In this document: positions 38,687-49,825 of the stretch, piece after piece
How positions within the stretch are numbered: position 1 is the stretch's first letter
How the letters are laid out: the number at the start of each line of letters is the position of its first letter
Assembly: GCA_010279815.1 (NCBI GenBank)
Contig: QEOQ01000433.1
Span: forward strand, 310,845 to 368,301
DNA length: 57,457 nucleotides
Direction of reading: 5' to 3'
DNA from: Brachionus plicatilis
Lineage: Eukaryota; Rotifera; Eurotatoria; Ploima; Brachionidae
The notes under the pieces: model-generated
Told to the model about the DNA's origin: nothing
The model's input: the letters and a program-made list of their open reading frames with translations, nothing else
Databases searched by the model: none
Translations under genes and position numbers: made by a program

Positions 38687-41150
38687 ATGAATCAAGCTAC
38701 AGCTCTCATCGCAATCTTCGCCTTCGTCTTCATCTTTTCATCACTAGCCTCCTTCAACAGCTTCTCGTCGCAAATGTCTTGTCTCAAACCAGAATCAAGT
38801 TATGTAGATGGTATCAGATTTTGGTACACGAATGCATGCAGTCTAAATAACAAAATGAACTTTCTTGAATTAATAGCAGCCAGTTCGTCTCCAAGCATTA
38901 TCGGCATCACCGAGACCTGGTTTGATCAGAGCTCAGTTGCCGAGCTTGATGGTTATCAGTTACTGAGAAAAGACCGCAACGGTGACAAAAAGGTGGAGGA
39001 GTATACGTTAAGGCGTGCTATGAAGTCTACAGGACGTCGGAGGTAAGCTTTCTTTGCCCTTGTTGTGAGCAGATATGGGTAGCTATCAAGATAGAGAATG
39101 AAAAACCACTACTTGTTGGCTGCATGTACAGGCCTCCACCGCAAAACGACACCAATTGTCCGAGCGATTCAGATATTTCCATATCGACCTCACTTGAATC
39201 TACCTCAAACTTGCTAAGAAGCGGAAAGTATTCTGGAATCATTCTTATGGGCGACTTCAATTTGCCGCATGTCGAGTGGAACGAGGACAACGCACCAATG
39301 CTCATTGATGTATCAACGAAAAACTGCCTTGTTGGTAATGAAATTAGCAACTCAAGTCTCGTGCAGATGGTTAAAGAAGAGACGTTCTTTTGTAACGAAC
39401 ATCCGATTAGTCTGTTAGATCTTGTGCTGGTTAGCGATCCAAACCGTGTGGCAAATGTAAAGAGAGGCCCTCCTCTAGACGGAAACTCTTCTAGATACCA
39501 CTGCAGCTTGAGCTTCCAACTTCACTCCAGAGCTGCGCGGTCGCAAGACTTCGACAGTAGAACACTGCATTGGCGTAGCGGCGAAATCACCGCTACGCCA
39601 ATGCAGGATTAATTGGCAAGGAGCAGTACAGAAAGGGTCTGTGCAAAATTCTTATTCAAATTTTCTTGGCATCTTCGGCGAGGCCGCGAAGTTATTCGTC
39701 AAAAGGCGACGGAAGAATCCTCTCAACGCCAAACCACCATGGTGGAATTACGAAGTTGTATCACTCGTTCGCCAGAAGAGACGTTCCTTTATCCGCAAGC
39801 GTATCGACAGTGACAATGAGCAGCTGGAAATTTATTCCTACATGAACCGGCACTACTCGTCAAGAGAAAGCATAGCAGCTTTGACGGACATCGATAACAA
39901 AATCGTCACAGACAAAGTGAGCATCTGCGAAATACTGAATGCTTTCTTCTTCTCGGTATTTGAGCCGCCTCCCTCGAGAGAAGTCGTTGTCAGTGCGGAA
40001 GCTAGTTTCAAAGTAAGAGCAAGAGCTGATCCATGTTTTACAATTTAAATTTCTTTACAAATTGCATGAGTCACAGACAGCCGGCAGATGTAATTTATTT
40101 GGATTTTGAGAAAGCATTTGACAAGGTATCTCATGAACTGCTACTCGTTAAACTAGCGGCTAACGGCCTTCCAGAATTACTCATCAAGTGGATCCGATCT
40201 TTCCTAAGCGGTCGTAAGCAACGAGTAGTGATTGGTGAAGTAGTATCAGATTGGGTGGCGGTCACTAGCGGGGTTCCTCAAGGATCTGTACTCGGTCCCC
40301 TCCTCTTCATCATCTTTATCAATGATATGCCGGATGTCTGCAATTCACTTTGTAAACTCTACGCGGATGACAGCAAATTGGCAAGATCAGTAGGACGATT
40401 AGAGGATTCTGTTGAGATGCAATTGGACTTGGACAAATTATAGGTTTGGTCGGATACATGGAAAACTAAATTTAACAAAGAGAAGTGTGTAGTCATGCAT
40501 TTCGGTGCCAACAACAGTTGCTATGATTATCAGATTGGAGGTCACATGCTGGCGAATACAACGAAGGAACGAGATCTCGGCATCATCGTCACAAGTGATC
40601 TTAAGTCAAGCGAGCAGGCCAAGCGAGCAGGCCAAGCGAGCAGCGGCAAGAGTAACAATGGTAGCTAGTCGTATCAGATTCACAATCCAGTATTTCTCTC
40701 TGAGGTTAGTAGACCTTCTTTTCAAGTCATTTGTTCGCCCTCATCTGGAGTTTGCTGTAGGAGCCTGGAACCCGTATCGACGCAGCGATATTGATGTCAT
40801 CGAGCAAGTTCAGCGAAGATTTTCGAAATTAGTTCCTGAATTGAAGGGAAAACCTTACTTCGAGAGAAGAGAAACTCTAGGCTGGAGCACCCTTGAAGAG
40901 CGACGAAGGCGCGGTGATCTGATTCAGCTACACAAAATACAGCATGGACATGATCAAGTAACATTAATTAATGAAGATCAAAAGCTGGCCTCGTCGGGAT
41001 GGTCTAGATAGCCCAGCTGGTAATATTGTGGAGTGAGACACAACTTTTTCACAAATCGAACTGCGGAATATTGGAATGCTCTGGATGAAGTGACAAAGTG
41101 CGTGACAAACACAAAAATCTTCAAAATGAGAATTGACAAGATGCTACAAT
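38687..41150 (+). pseudogene. LINE ORF2: endonuclease and reverse transcriptase
   Basis: The endonuclease part starts near FWYTNACSLNNKMNFLELIA with ITETWF and MGDFNLPHVEW motifs; a frameshift lies near 39045. The RT part from 40075 has DVIYLDFEKAFDKVSHELL, GVPQGSVLGPLLFIIFIND and the catalytic LYADDSKL. The C-terminal SFVRPHLEFAVGAWNPY follows, with a tail HNFFTNRTAEYWNAL as in CR1/Jockey-type ORF2. RT fingers between about 40020 and 40040 are deleted. A stop at 40441 and a triplicated 13-mer at 40608-40646 add further breaks. Confidence 0.82.
39565..39606. repeat. 17-bp perfect hairpin inside LINE ORF2
   Basis: CTGCATTGGCGTAGCGG and its exact complement (39590-39606) are separated by eight bases. 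The coding sense is lost immediately afterwards (stop TAA at 39610), as expected if a template switch created an inverted copy here. Confidence 0.7.
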
Positions 41151-41356
41151 AAAATTTGGCCAGAGGCTGTTAAAGTAGGGAGACTACGTGCGCAACTACT
41201 TGGAAACTAGTTTTTCCTACAGCATTTACACTACTACTACACTACTACTACTACTACTCCATTCGACAACGAATTGTGATAGTTTTTGTTTTTAATTTTG
41301 AAATGTTATTTTCATTTTATTTTATATTTTTTTTTTTCTTTATTTTTTACAAGGAG

Positions 41357-41437
41357 GAACGTGTAGCGGTGGACGCACCACAACCACAGCAACAACAACA
41401 GGACAAAGAAAATATTTTAAATAAAAGAAAATTTTTA
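41357..41437 (+). repeat. Q-rich block, second copy
   Basis: Near-identical to 36537-36617 (CCACAACCACAGCAACAACA core). A further shared block of about 58 bp (TTGCAAATACAAAGTTGAAA onward) is found at 37487 and 41682, so two blocks are repeated in the same order on both sides of the LINE. Confidence 0.7.
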
Positions 41438-42708
41438 CATATCAATATTTTTATGACATTTCCAGATTGAGGGATTATGAAAATTGTCTCTTTTAGTTTA
41501 ATTGAAAATCTTACTTATTGGATTAAATTCTATTTTTCTATTGGTTATCAAAATACTCATTTACTGAAATAACCTCACATTATATCTATATCAATATGAA
41601 ACGCTTTGCTGAGACATCAATGCTTTAATTTAGACGGAATAAACAAATTAAAAGATCAAATGACAAATTATTATTTAAAATTATTGCAAATACAAAGTTG
41701 AAAGTCAACAAAAAAAAATTCAAAAATTTTGGAAAAAATTGAAATCTTGCAATTATTTTTGATTAGTTTGAAAAAATAACATTTTAAAAAATCAAAATTA
41801 GAGGTTGTAAACGGAGAGGATAACCTTTAAATGTAATCATAAATGTCATTTAGGGTTTTCAAACACGAGTATTTGGTGAGAATTTGGAAAATCCGCCATC
41901 TTTGTTTTGGTATTTATAAGTCACTTTTTGACTGCTTTTTAAATTGAATAAAGCTATAAAAATTTATTGACAACCAATACAAAAAAACTATGATTGTCCT
42001 TTTTGATTAATTTAAATTTTAGTTAAGAGATAACGTACTTTTTATGCTTTTTGAACCTTCTAAATTTAATTTTTAGCCTTAGTCTAAAATAGACGTACTT
42101 TTTCTTCTATTTGATTTTTTATAATTAAAACCGTCTATTTTAGACTAAGACTTTAATTGAAAAATAAAAAGTACAAAAAGAACATTCTTTTGAGTGTAAA
42201 GAGTCAAAAAGGATGATAAGTACGTCTATTTAAAAGGAGAACTAATTTTTAAATTTAAAAAGTACAAAAAGAACATCCTTTTTGACTGGAAAAAGTCAGA
42301 AAGGATAAAAAGTACGTCTTTAATAAAGTAAAGTCAATTTTAAAAATAACATCCTTTCAAAATAGAGAGGATATCTAGGCCCCCCTTTGTCAATAGGTCA
42401 AGAATCTGGAATTGAAATTTTTCATTTTGTATTGAACAATTTTCGAGAAGTTATCAGTATTTCTTCTGCACCAGGTAAAAACAAGCAACGCTTTATTGTA
42501 ACTGTTGAAACCAAAATTTTTATTTTTTATTAATTATATAGTTGAGGGGAAGGCTCCAGCGTTCGTCGGAATGGCGCAAGCCTTCGTTTAAGTTGAATTA
42601 TACACAAAAAAAAGTAAAATTAATTGAAACAAATTGTTTTATAGCAATATACAGAGGTTAAGATAAGATAAAGATATTTACATTAGGATTTATGACAGAT
42701 TAATTGTC
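41438..42708. other. Spacer with local repeats and structured sequence
   Basis: A 17-bp inverted repeat TTAGTCTAAAATAGACG lies at 42079-42095 and 42132-42148. A unit starting AAAAAGTACAAAAAGAACAT is repeated in tandem near 42163 and 42262, each followed by AGTCAnAAAGGAT and AAGTACGTCT. GAGAGGATA occurs near 41816 and 42363 and may mark element edges. 42547-42590 can fold through GAAGGCT/AGCCTTC and may be the 3' UTR of the LINE on the other strand. No gene is seen. Confidence 0.45.
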
Positions 42709-43297
42709 TTAATTGCATTTGATTTCGTAGAATAAGTCAGTCGGTGTTTTGAATCTTTTGGGATCTGAGTGGGAAACAGTTTGCACGTATGCGTGAATTT
42801 CTTTGGCGTTAAATTCTTGTTTTGATTTACTTTCTATGAATTTGACAAACAAGTGATTTGACCTTTCTTCGATTGTGTCAAGCTTGAGTACTTTGTGTAT
42901 CGTGCGTACTGAAGTCTTTAGCGGAAAAAATTTAATTATTTTAAAGATCCTGTTTTGGATTTTCTGCAGATTTTTCTTAATTCATTCAGTACCCACATTG
43001 ATAATGACAAAACAGTAATCCATAAAAGATCTAATTAAAGACTTATATAATTGTATGTTTAAAGATAGGAACTTGGCCAATTTAAAATTTCTTATTCGTC
43101 TGAGCAGGTTCGTTTTAGGAATGAGCTTCCTTTCTAGTTGGTCCAAATGTGCTTAGAAACCGATTTTTGGGTCAAGTTTAATACCAAGAAATGTTGGGTT
43201 TGGTTCCAAAGGGACCTGCTGGTTACCAATTCGAAGCTTTAAATTGTTTTTTCTCTCATAGCTTTTCCTATGGCCTGCTGTAGTGAATGTTGCATTT
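42709..43297 (-). pseudogene. Jockey-like LINE 3' coding fragment
   Basis: The minus strand reads NNLKLRIGNQQVPLEPNPTF, LGIKLDPKIGF, then LERKLIPKTNLLRRIRNFKL and SLIRSFMDYCFVIINVG. It ends FKTPTDLFYEIKCN. This is the thumb/C-terminal half of a Jockey-type reverse transcriptase with two in-frame stops. Its 5' limit coincides with the start of the inverted repeat at 43298. Confidence 0.75.
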
Positions 43298-44877
43298 ACT
43301 CTATTCAGATCTTAAAAGGTTGTTTTAATTTTAGTCGATTTAAGTTCTTTTAATTGGTTTTCTTTCAAAATGTCTTCATTTTTTTGTTTGATAATATGCA
43401 TTAAGCTTTCTTTTTCGCCTCATTCAATGATTTCTGTTCATTTAATATATCCTCAACTGAACTTTTCTAATGATTTACGATAAATAAAGTCATCAACAAA
43501 TTTTTAAGGCTTTTTTAACAATTGCTGAACCGATCTTTAGCTCGTCTCTTTCTTTATCATTTAAAATGTAAGGGCAGTTTCTAGTAATATAATGTTTTCC
43601 TTTTTCACAATCGGATTTATTTCCTTTTCTTCTGCAAACATCGTAACTTGCACATTTTTTTTGATTACTTTTAACTTTATTTTCGTTAATCCGCTTCTCT
43701 TTGACTCTTATCTCCTTAACGAAATTTTATTATTTTTATAAATTATTTAAAATATTTTGTATTATTTAAAAATTTCTTGTTTACTTTATTTTTTTTAAGT
43801 TATTTTTTTTTCTCTAAGAAAATCGAAAATGATAAAAAAAATGTCGACTCTTTTTTTTTAACCGAATAGATTCAGATAGAACCAGTTTTTTTCGGTAACG
43901 AAATTTTTACTTAACGAGTGGTTTTGTTTTTCCATTGTAGAATTGATTAGATTTTTTTAAAAACGGTTTGAATCTAATAAAATAAATAAATTTTAAAAAA
44001 AATTCTTTAAGGAGAGAAGAGTCAAAGTGAAGCGTATTAACGAAAATAAAGTTAAAAGAAATCAAAAAAAATGTGCAAATTACGATGTTTGCAGAAGTGT
44101 AGACATCTCAAAAAAAAAGTTTGTTTTGCACAACTAGAAGCTTGTATTCAAATGTACAATGTATTATATAAGTCTTTCAGATTAGTTTTTTTAGTTTAGT
44201 TTTTTTGATATAATTTAAGTTTCGTTTATATTATTTGGTTTTGGATTTGGACCTCGTGTCCCAATAAAGTTATTTAAAAAACCTTATTGTATTTGATCCG
44301 AAACCCTCGAGTCTAGAATAGGACTTGAGAAGCCTGGCTGGGAAATAAAAGTCTACCAGCAGACCAAGAAATATTACAGAAGAAAAGGAAATAAATCCGA
44401 CTGCCTTTACATTTTAAATGATAAAGAAAGAGACGAGCTAAAGATCGGTTCAGCAATTGTAAAAAAGCCTTAAAAACTAGTTGATAACTTTATTTATCGT
44501 AAATCATTAGAAAAGTTCAGTTGAGAATATAATAAATGAACAGAAATAATTGAATGAGGCGAAAAAGAAAGCTTAATGCATATTATCAAAAGACGTTTAT
44601 CTTTTCTCTTCTCCTCTATGGTAAAATTTTTTAATAAATTATTTGTAATTATTGTAATAAAATTAATAATTTTAAGAACAATTTGACAAGTTTTACTTCC
44701 TCTTTTTCAAGTCAAATACAAAACATTGAAAACGATTTAAATTAAATGAAACGAATGAAATAAAATTTGACTCCGAAACTGAAAGCAAACAAAAAAATGA
44801 AGACATTTTGAAAGAAAACCAATTAGAAGAACTTAAATCGACTAAAATTTAAACAACCTTTAAAGATCTGAATAGAG
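43298..44877. repeat. Large inverted repeat carrying a Cys-rich coding segment
   Basis: 43298-43720 (minus) and 43980-44877 (plus) are inverted copies of one sequence; the right arm is longer because it carries a solo LTR (44098-44378) and a second insert near 44594-44788. Read on the minus strand, the left arm encodes NQKKCASYDVCRRKGNKSDC, then GKHYITRNCPYI and KERDELKIGSAIVKKAL, a Cys/Lys-rich stretch I do not recognise. The right arm has lost about 36 bp within it. The two arms meet around an A/T-rich centre. Confidence 0.65.
44098..44378 (+). mobile_element. 281-bp solo LTR with 4-bp target duplication
   Basis: It begins TGTAGACATC, ends ATATTACA (TG...CA) and is flanked by GAAG at 44094-44097 and 44379-44382. 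The other arm of the inverted repeat keeps the uninterrupted site (GCAGAAGAAAAGG, read on the minus strand near 43640). That proves the insertion and its limits. AATAAAG near 44262 is a plausible polyadenylation signal. No internal retroelement sequence is present, so it arose by LTR-LTR recombination. Confidence 0.85.
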
Positions 44878-44883
44878 TAAATA

Positions 44884-45293
44884 CAGTACATCTTAAAACT
44901 AACTTCATCGCTTTCTTTTCCTTTCCTCTTCCTTTCCTCTTCCTTTCCTCTTCCTTTCCTCTTCCTCTCTTCTTCCTCACTTCTTCCTTTCCTCTTCCTC
45001 ACTTCTTCCTTTCCTCTTCCTTTCCATTTCCTCTCTTGGAAAAATAAAAATGAAGAATATAATGAATTAAGCAAATTTTCTATAAATTAAAAAAATTTAA
45101 TTTTTTTAAATAAAAGTTCCAATTTCCTTAAACACCAATTTCCTTGACAATTGGATTTTTATGAATAAAATTCCAATTGTCTTTTAAAATTTAATCTAAT
45201 TTAAAATAAAATTTCTGAAAAAATATAAAATTAACGTGATTATGTTAAATTTGCATTTAATTTTCACTTTTAACATGTACTTTGTGACGCTAA
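44884..45293 (+). repeat. Left terminal inverted repeat of the Tc1-BEN element
   Basis: Tip CAGTACATCTTAAAACTAAC, then a C/T tract of about 115 bp built from CCTTTCCTCTT words, then CTCTTGGAAAAATAAAAATG and A/T-rich sequence to GTGACGCTAA. It is about 100 bp longer than the right repeat because of extra sequence around 45085-45190. Confidence 0.8.
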
Positions 45294-45358
45294 CTTGAAA
45301 TAAGTATCAAGCTTTGTTAAATTTTCATTAAAAATTAACTAAGAAAAAAAATTGTTTT

Positions 45359-45417
45359 CGAAAATTCGCCATTTTGAGCAAGTGCTGTCAAGCGCTTGCT
45401 CAAATAGCGAATTTTCG
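45359..45417. repeat. Hairpin at the 5' end of the BEN gene
   Basis: CGAAAATTCGCCATTTTGAG and GAGCAAGTGC on the left pair with GCGCTTGCTCAAATAGCGAA on the right, around a loop of about six bases. It sits between the left terminal repeat and the first recognisable coding exon and overlaps its likely acceptor. A regulatory role is possible but unproven. Confidence 0.6.
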
Positions 45418-46112
45418 CTGTGGTTATAGATTTTAAAAATGATAAATATATTATTCATTTTGAAAACTTAAATAATAAATACAACACAGTTTTCAATGAA
45501 AGTATTATTTTTTTTTAATTGTTTACATTTAAATTTATTTATTTTCATTATTTTGATTAAATTAAGATTTTTTACGTTTACCAATAGAAGAGAGAATAAT
45601 TCCCAGGAATGCTTTGAGTGTAAGATCCTGTGAATTAGCTAATTTGATTCTCAATAACAAAGTAATTGTAAAAATAGACAACGCTGAGCAAGAGGGTATT
45701 TTGAATTAAATCAACCATCAAAATCCTTACAAGTTCTAAATATTAATTTTTAAATTTCTTTAAAAAGCCACTGTATTAATTAACGACCCATATCTTTGTA
45801 CCGTCACAGTAAAAGAATTCGACTGCCAAAAATTTTCATATGCAAATATTATATTGACAAATAAAAATGAAATGTAATTCAAAAAAAAAATTGATTCAAC
45901 GAATGAAATTAAAAAGGTATTAACAATTTATTTACTAAATATCTCTTTTAACAAAAAAAAATAAATTAAATTTTTGTAAAAAATAGGCTTCTAACAAATT
46001 AAAAAAACAGTCATCTTTAATCGATACAGAAGAACTGGAGCCGGGAACAGCTACAAGAAAGTCGAATTTGAAGCATTCACACTCTGCTCAGACAATTGAT
46101 GGACAATGTCCT
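45409..46112 (+). pseudogene. BEN-domain gene of the element, 5' exons
   Basis: Four exon-like segments fit together: about 45409-45501 (VVIDFKNDKYIIHFENLNNK), 45567-45695 (FLRLPIEERIIPRNALSVRS), 45768-45916 (ATVLINDPYLCTVTVKEFDC) and 45987-46112 (KLKKQSSLIDTEELEPGTAT). Introns of 50-72 bp have GT..AG ends, and phases 1, 1 and 0 agree. Within the third exon a single extra A in an A5 run (about 45864) breaks the frame. No start ATG is identified and the first exon may lie in or before the hairpin. The segment resembles the N-terminal part of BEN-domain regulators only loosely, so the family name rests on the 3' exons. The LINE lies directly after the last donor. Confidence 0.55.
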
Positions 46113-46503
46113 GTAAGATTTTTTTCTCAATTTCAATTTCAAGGTTAATCAACAGGCTAGTGCCCATGTCATAAAGACCGATTAACACTCCATTTATTTA
46201 AAAAAAAAATTTTTAAAAATTAAAAATATTAATTGTTTATATAATTATTTAAAAAAATAAAACATTGATATATTTAAATTAAATTTTTTGAATTTTTTTA
46301 CAAAATCTGAGAAAATTAGATTTATGTTATTAAAAATTGAATTCCTAAATGTTGTAAATTTCAACATTGATCTCTTGTTCACAAAGCAATTTATAAGTAA
46401 ATGTGAATAGAAAAATCCAAAAGTTTTTTCACCATTTACTGATTTAGATGTTGGTTCAATCAGATTCTCAATGTTCCTTAAATTATATTTTAAATTTCTT
46501 GAG

Positions 46504-48432
46504 TCATTTTTTCTTTAAATTCTGCCTTAGATTTTCAGGAGAGTTATGAAAGTATAGTGTTTTATAAGCAAAAGATAACATTCTATCTAGTATTCTATGT
46601 TGGAATGCATATAGGCCATTCTTTTCTAAGAAGTTATTAATATCGTTAAAGTTATTTGATTCAAATTTGAACTTAAACAATTTAAATATTGTCAAATAAT
46701 AACTCTTAGCCAATTTAATTATTGCCTCTTTTGAGAAATAGCACAAGAGAGTCGAGCAATAGTCAAAATAAGGTAATATAAACGTCTTAAAAAACTGTAT
46801 TGTTACAGATGTTGATAGATAAAATAGTCTCTTAATGCTGAATAATTTTTTATTCACAACTAATGAGATACTACATGCAAAATTATAAAAATTAAGATTT
46901 TGATCAATTTTGTAACCTAAAAGAGTTATTTCTTCGACAACTTTTATTTCATTTCCACAAAGATTAATCATTTTGGGAATAATAGTTTTTCTTTTTGAAA
47001 AGATCATACAATAGGTTTTTGACCAATTTATATCAACCTTATTAAAATAACACCAATCACTAAGATTGTGGATGGTACACGAAAAATTTTTTAAAACACT
47101 TTCTATATCCTTTTCAGAGTGACTAATCGTAGTGTCATCAGCAAACATTTTTATGTCAAATTTTCTTAAGAGATAAGGGAAAATCATTAATAAAAATCAG
47201 AAAAAGAAGAGGACCTAGAACTGAACCTTGTGGAACACCTAACTTTAAAGCTGTAGGTTTTGATCTTTCGTTACCAAGATGAACTATTTGAGATCTATTG
47301 ACAAAATAATTTGAAAGAAGACCTAAAGAATTATTGTCAAATCCATAGTGAAATAATTTTAAGAGAAGAAGGTTTGGATCAATCACGTCAAAAACTTTTC
47401 TAAAGTCAATAAAAAAAGGGATAAGGTAGTAAGTTTCTTTTCTTTGGCTAGATTTAATTCACTAAGATATTCATGAAATGCAGTCTGACATGAATGCCCA
47501 GGTCTGAATCCATGCTGTCCATTAAAAAATATGTTATTTGATTCAAAATAGCTTGAAATTTGACGAGCCAGTATTTTTTCAAACAATTTTGCAATTGGAG
47601 AAAGAACTGAAATAGCCCTATAATTGTTAATGTCTGATTTAATACCTTTGTTTTTAAACAAAGGATTAACAATGGCTAACTTCCAGTCATCAGGAATTGA
47701 TTTTAATCGCAAGCATTCATTAAAAAGAAAAAGTAGTAAGGGAGCAAAAAGTTCTGGTAGACCTTTTAGTATCTTAGGATGAATACCAATATATCCAGGT
47801 GAGCTAGAAGCTGGTAATTCATTTAAAGCCTCTTTAATTTCATCAATAGAAAACTCATTAAATGAAAAACCAGGTGTTAGAAAACAATTATTTAATTTTA
47901 ACTCTTTAAAACCGTCAAAAATAAATTTAGCTGAGTTATGTTCACCGGACAAAGATAAAGACGCAATAGATGCAAAGCAGCTGTTAAACTTCTCAACTTG
48001 ATCAACGGGATTATTAGCCTTTATATCATCCCAAACTAGCTCTTCTGGAAAGCTGTCAAGATCAGCATCTCCTCTAGTTTTAATGGATGACTTGTAAAAA
48101 TTCCAGAATTTTTTGGAATTTTTGAAATCTTTTGAGGATTTAGACTCAAAATATGATTTCATTTTATGACGGTTGAGTTTTGTGAAATCTCTTCAAGCCT
48201 CCCTGTAATCATTCAAATTAATAGAATCCTTAGAATTCAAATAGTTATGATAGCAAAAATCCCTATAGTTTCTTAAGGTTCTTAATTCAGAATCAAACCA
48301 AGGAAATTTTTGGTCATTCCTATCTTTTATTTTTTTTAATGGACAGCATTTATCAATGGACAGTAAAATATTATCCTTAATAAAATTCCATTTATCTTCT
48401 ATCTGAAAGTTTATCAATAAAGGTAAAATCAA
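46504..48432 (-). pseudogene. LINE reverse transcriptase
   Basis: In order on the minus strand: LKKIKDRNDQKFPWFDSEL (connector), FSIDEIKEALNELPASSSPG, IPDDWKLAIVNPLFK, NNYRAISVLSPIAKLFEKIL and GQHGFRPGHSCQTAF. Then come GVPQGSVLGPLLFLIFINDF, the catalytic MFADDTTISHSEK and LLGYKIDQNLNF. These are the ordered motifs of a CR1/L2-type RT. Frameshifts lie near 48170, 47385 and 47170. Confidence 0.88.
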
Positions 48433-48439
48433 TTTTACT

Positions 48440-49300
48440 TAAAAATTGTCCAACTTTACTAATACTATTATCAGAAATCAATCGAAAATATTTTAAGCTA
48501 ATTTTTTTCAAAGATTTTGATACAGAAAAAGAGCCTAAAAGAAATTTGTGATCACTGAAAGGACATCCTACTATGCAAGAAATAGAATCAAAATTATCCT
48601 GATGTATTATATGATCTATATGACTTAACTTAACATTTATATTTTTAGAATTGTAATTAATACCAATTCTTGTTGGTTGATTGGTTATTGTTTTTAGAGA
48701 GAAATTTTTAGAAATTCTCTAAACCTAATATCACCATTTTAATGATCCATATTTAGGTCACCAACAAGGACAAGCCTTTTATTGGTATCATTTGTTAGAA
48801 AGAACTGCTCTAAGAAATTATTAAAAAGTAAATTATCAGTAGATGGAGGTTTATAGCTAAAAAGAAAATTAATGATTTCATTATTGATTTGTAATTCCAT
48901 TGAAATAGCTTCAAATTGATCAAAAAAATTACAATTTAGAATTTTTAAATTTTTCTAAACCAAAACAAGTAAACCACCACCATCTCTATTTCTATCTTTA
49001 CGCTTTAATAAATAATTGGAACTATAAAAAAAAGAGAAAGGAATAGAATTATCTAATTTTGTTTCATTTAAGGAAACAAAATCAAAGATGCTTAGTAAAA
49101 CAATTTCTAACACCTCATTCTTTTTAAGAAATAGTCAATTTTCATTCAAATGTAATATATTTAAATTATTATTAAAGGTTGAGTAGAAATCTTTTAATTC
49201 ATCCAAATAATTTGAAAAAGAAGGGATAAGGAGTTTATTTGAGAAGAAGTCTTCACTAAAATTAAATACTTACGGTAAAAGATCACCTGAAGTTAAAGAT
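48440..49300 (-). pseudogene. LINE apurinic-type endonuclease
   Basis: Recognisable motifs on the minus strand are FVSLNETKLDNS, LLKRKDRNRDGGGLLVLV, LVGDLNMDH and a CPFSDHKFLLGS segment with the catalytic SDH. They follow the usual order of the LINE endonuclease. Stops occur in all frames (for example after MDH), so this copy is dead. Confidence 0.7.
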
Positions 49301-49825
49301 TTTTTTTCAGAAGATTGAATTATTTTAACTTAATTTTTACAATTAAGCAGATGTTTATTATACCAAGCTTTTGAAACATAAGATAATTTTATCATTCATT
49401 CTTTTGACAAAAATAATACCTAAATAACATAAAATATGCAAAGTTTCAAATTTGAAAAAATAATTTAAAATAAGTGGTAAACTTACTAATTATAATGTCC
49501 AGTGCAGATGAGACTGATCAAAAATTAAATTTTTACAAATCGACGGTAATTTCCCACACAATATTCTCATTAAATTATAAGATAATTGCTTAAGTGGGTA
49601 CGACGAAATTACCAATTTAAAAACGATAAAAATTATTTTTAAATTATTTAAAAAACTTTGGGTAAGCCAAACGATAAAATATAGAAGTATAGAAAATAAT
49701 GGACAATATAAGAATAAGATGAGAAGAATAATAAAAAATAATAAATAAGATTTAAAAGAATAATATGAAAGATTAGAAGAATAATATGTAAGATTTTTTT
49801 CTCATTTTTCTTTAGAATTTATCAA

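Larger units (their letters stand above)
37606..41262 (+). mobile_element. CR1-like LINE, internally deleted
   Basis: A coherent forward-strand retrotransposon with ORF1 (to 38446), endonuclease (from about 38795), reverse transcriptase and a 3' microsatellite tail (CTACTA)n at 41228-41260. It is clearly less A/T-rich than its surroundings. Stops, frameshifts and a deletion of the RT fingers make it inactive. Its 5' end may extend to about 36900. Confidence 0.8.
46124..49360 (-). mobile_element. CR1-like LINE inserted in the BEN gene intron
   Basis: The minus-strand copy has a 3' end at 46124-46195 (GGTTAATCAACAGGCTAGTG next to a TTGAAATTGAAATTG tail), RT and connector at 46504-48432, and endonuclease at about 48440-49300. 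The same 3' end occurs at 27237. It is nearly full length but inactive because of several frameshifts and stops. It splits the BEN gene between the exons at 45987-46112 and 50727-50944. Confidence 0.82.

Noticed and set aside
44920..45035. Glu/Lys/Arg-rich 83-codon frame on the minus strand (44823-45074)
   Set aside because: It is a translation of the C/T-rich simple sequence inside the left terminal repeat of the Tc1-BEN element; the mirrored purine tract at 53350-53460 gives the same kind of artefact.
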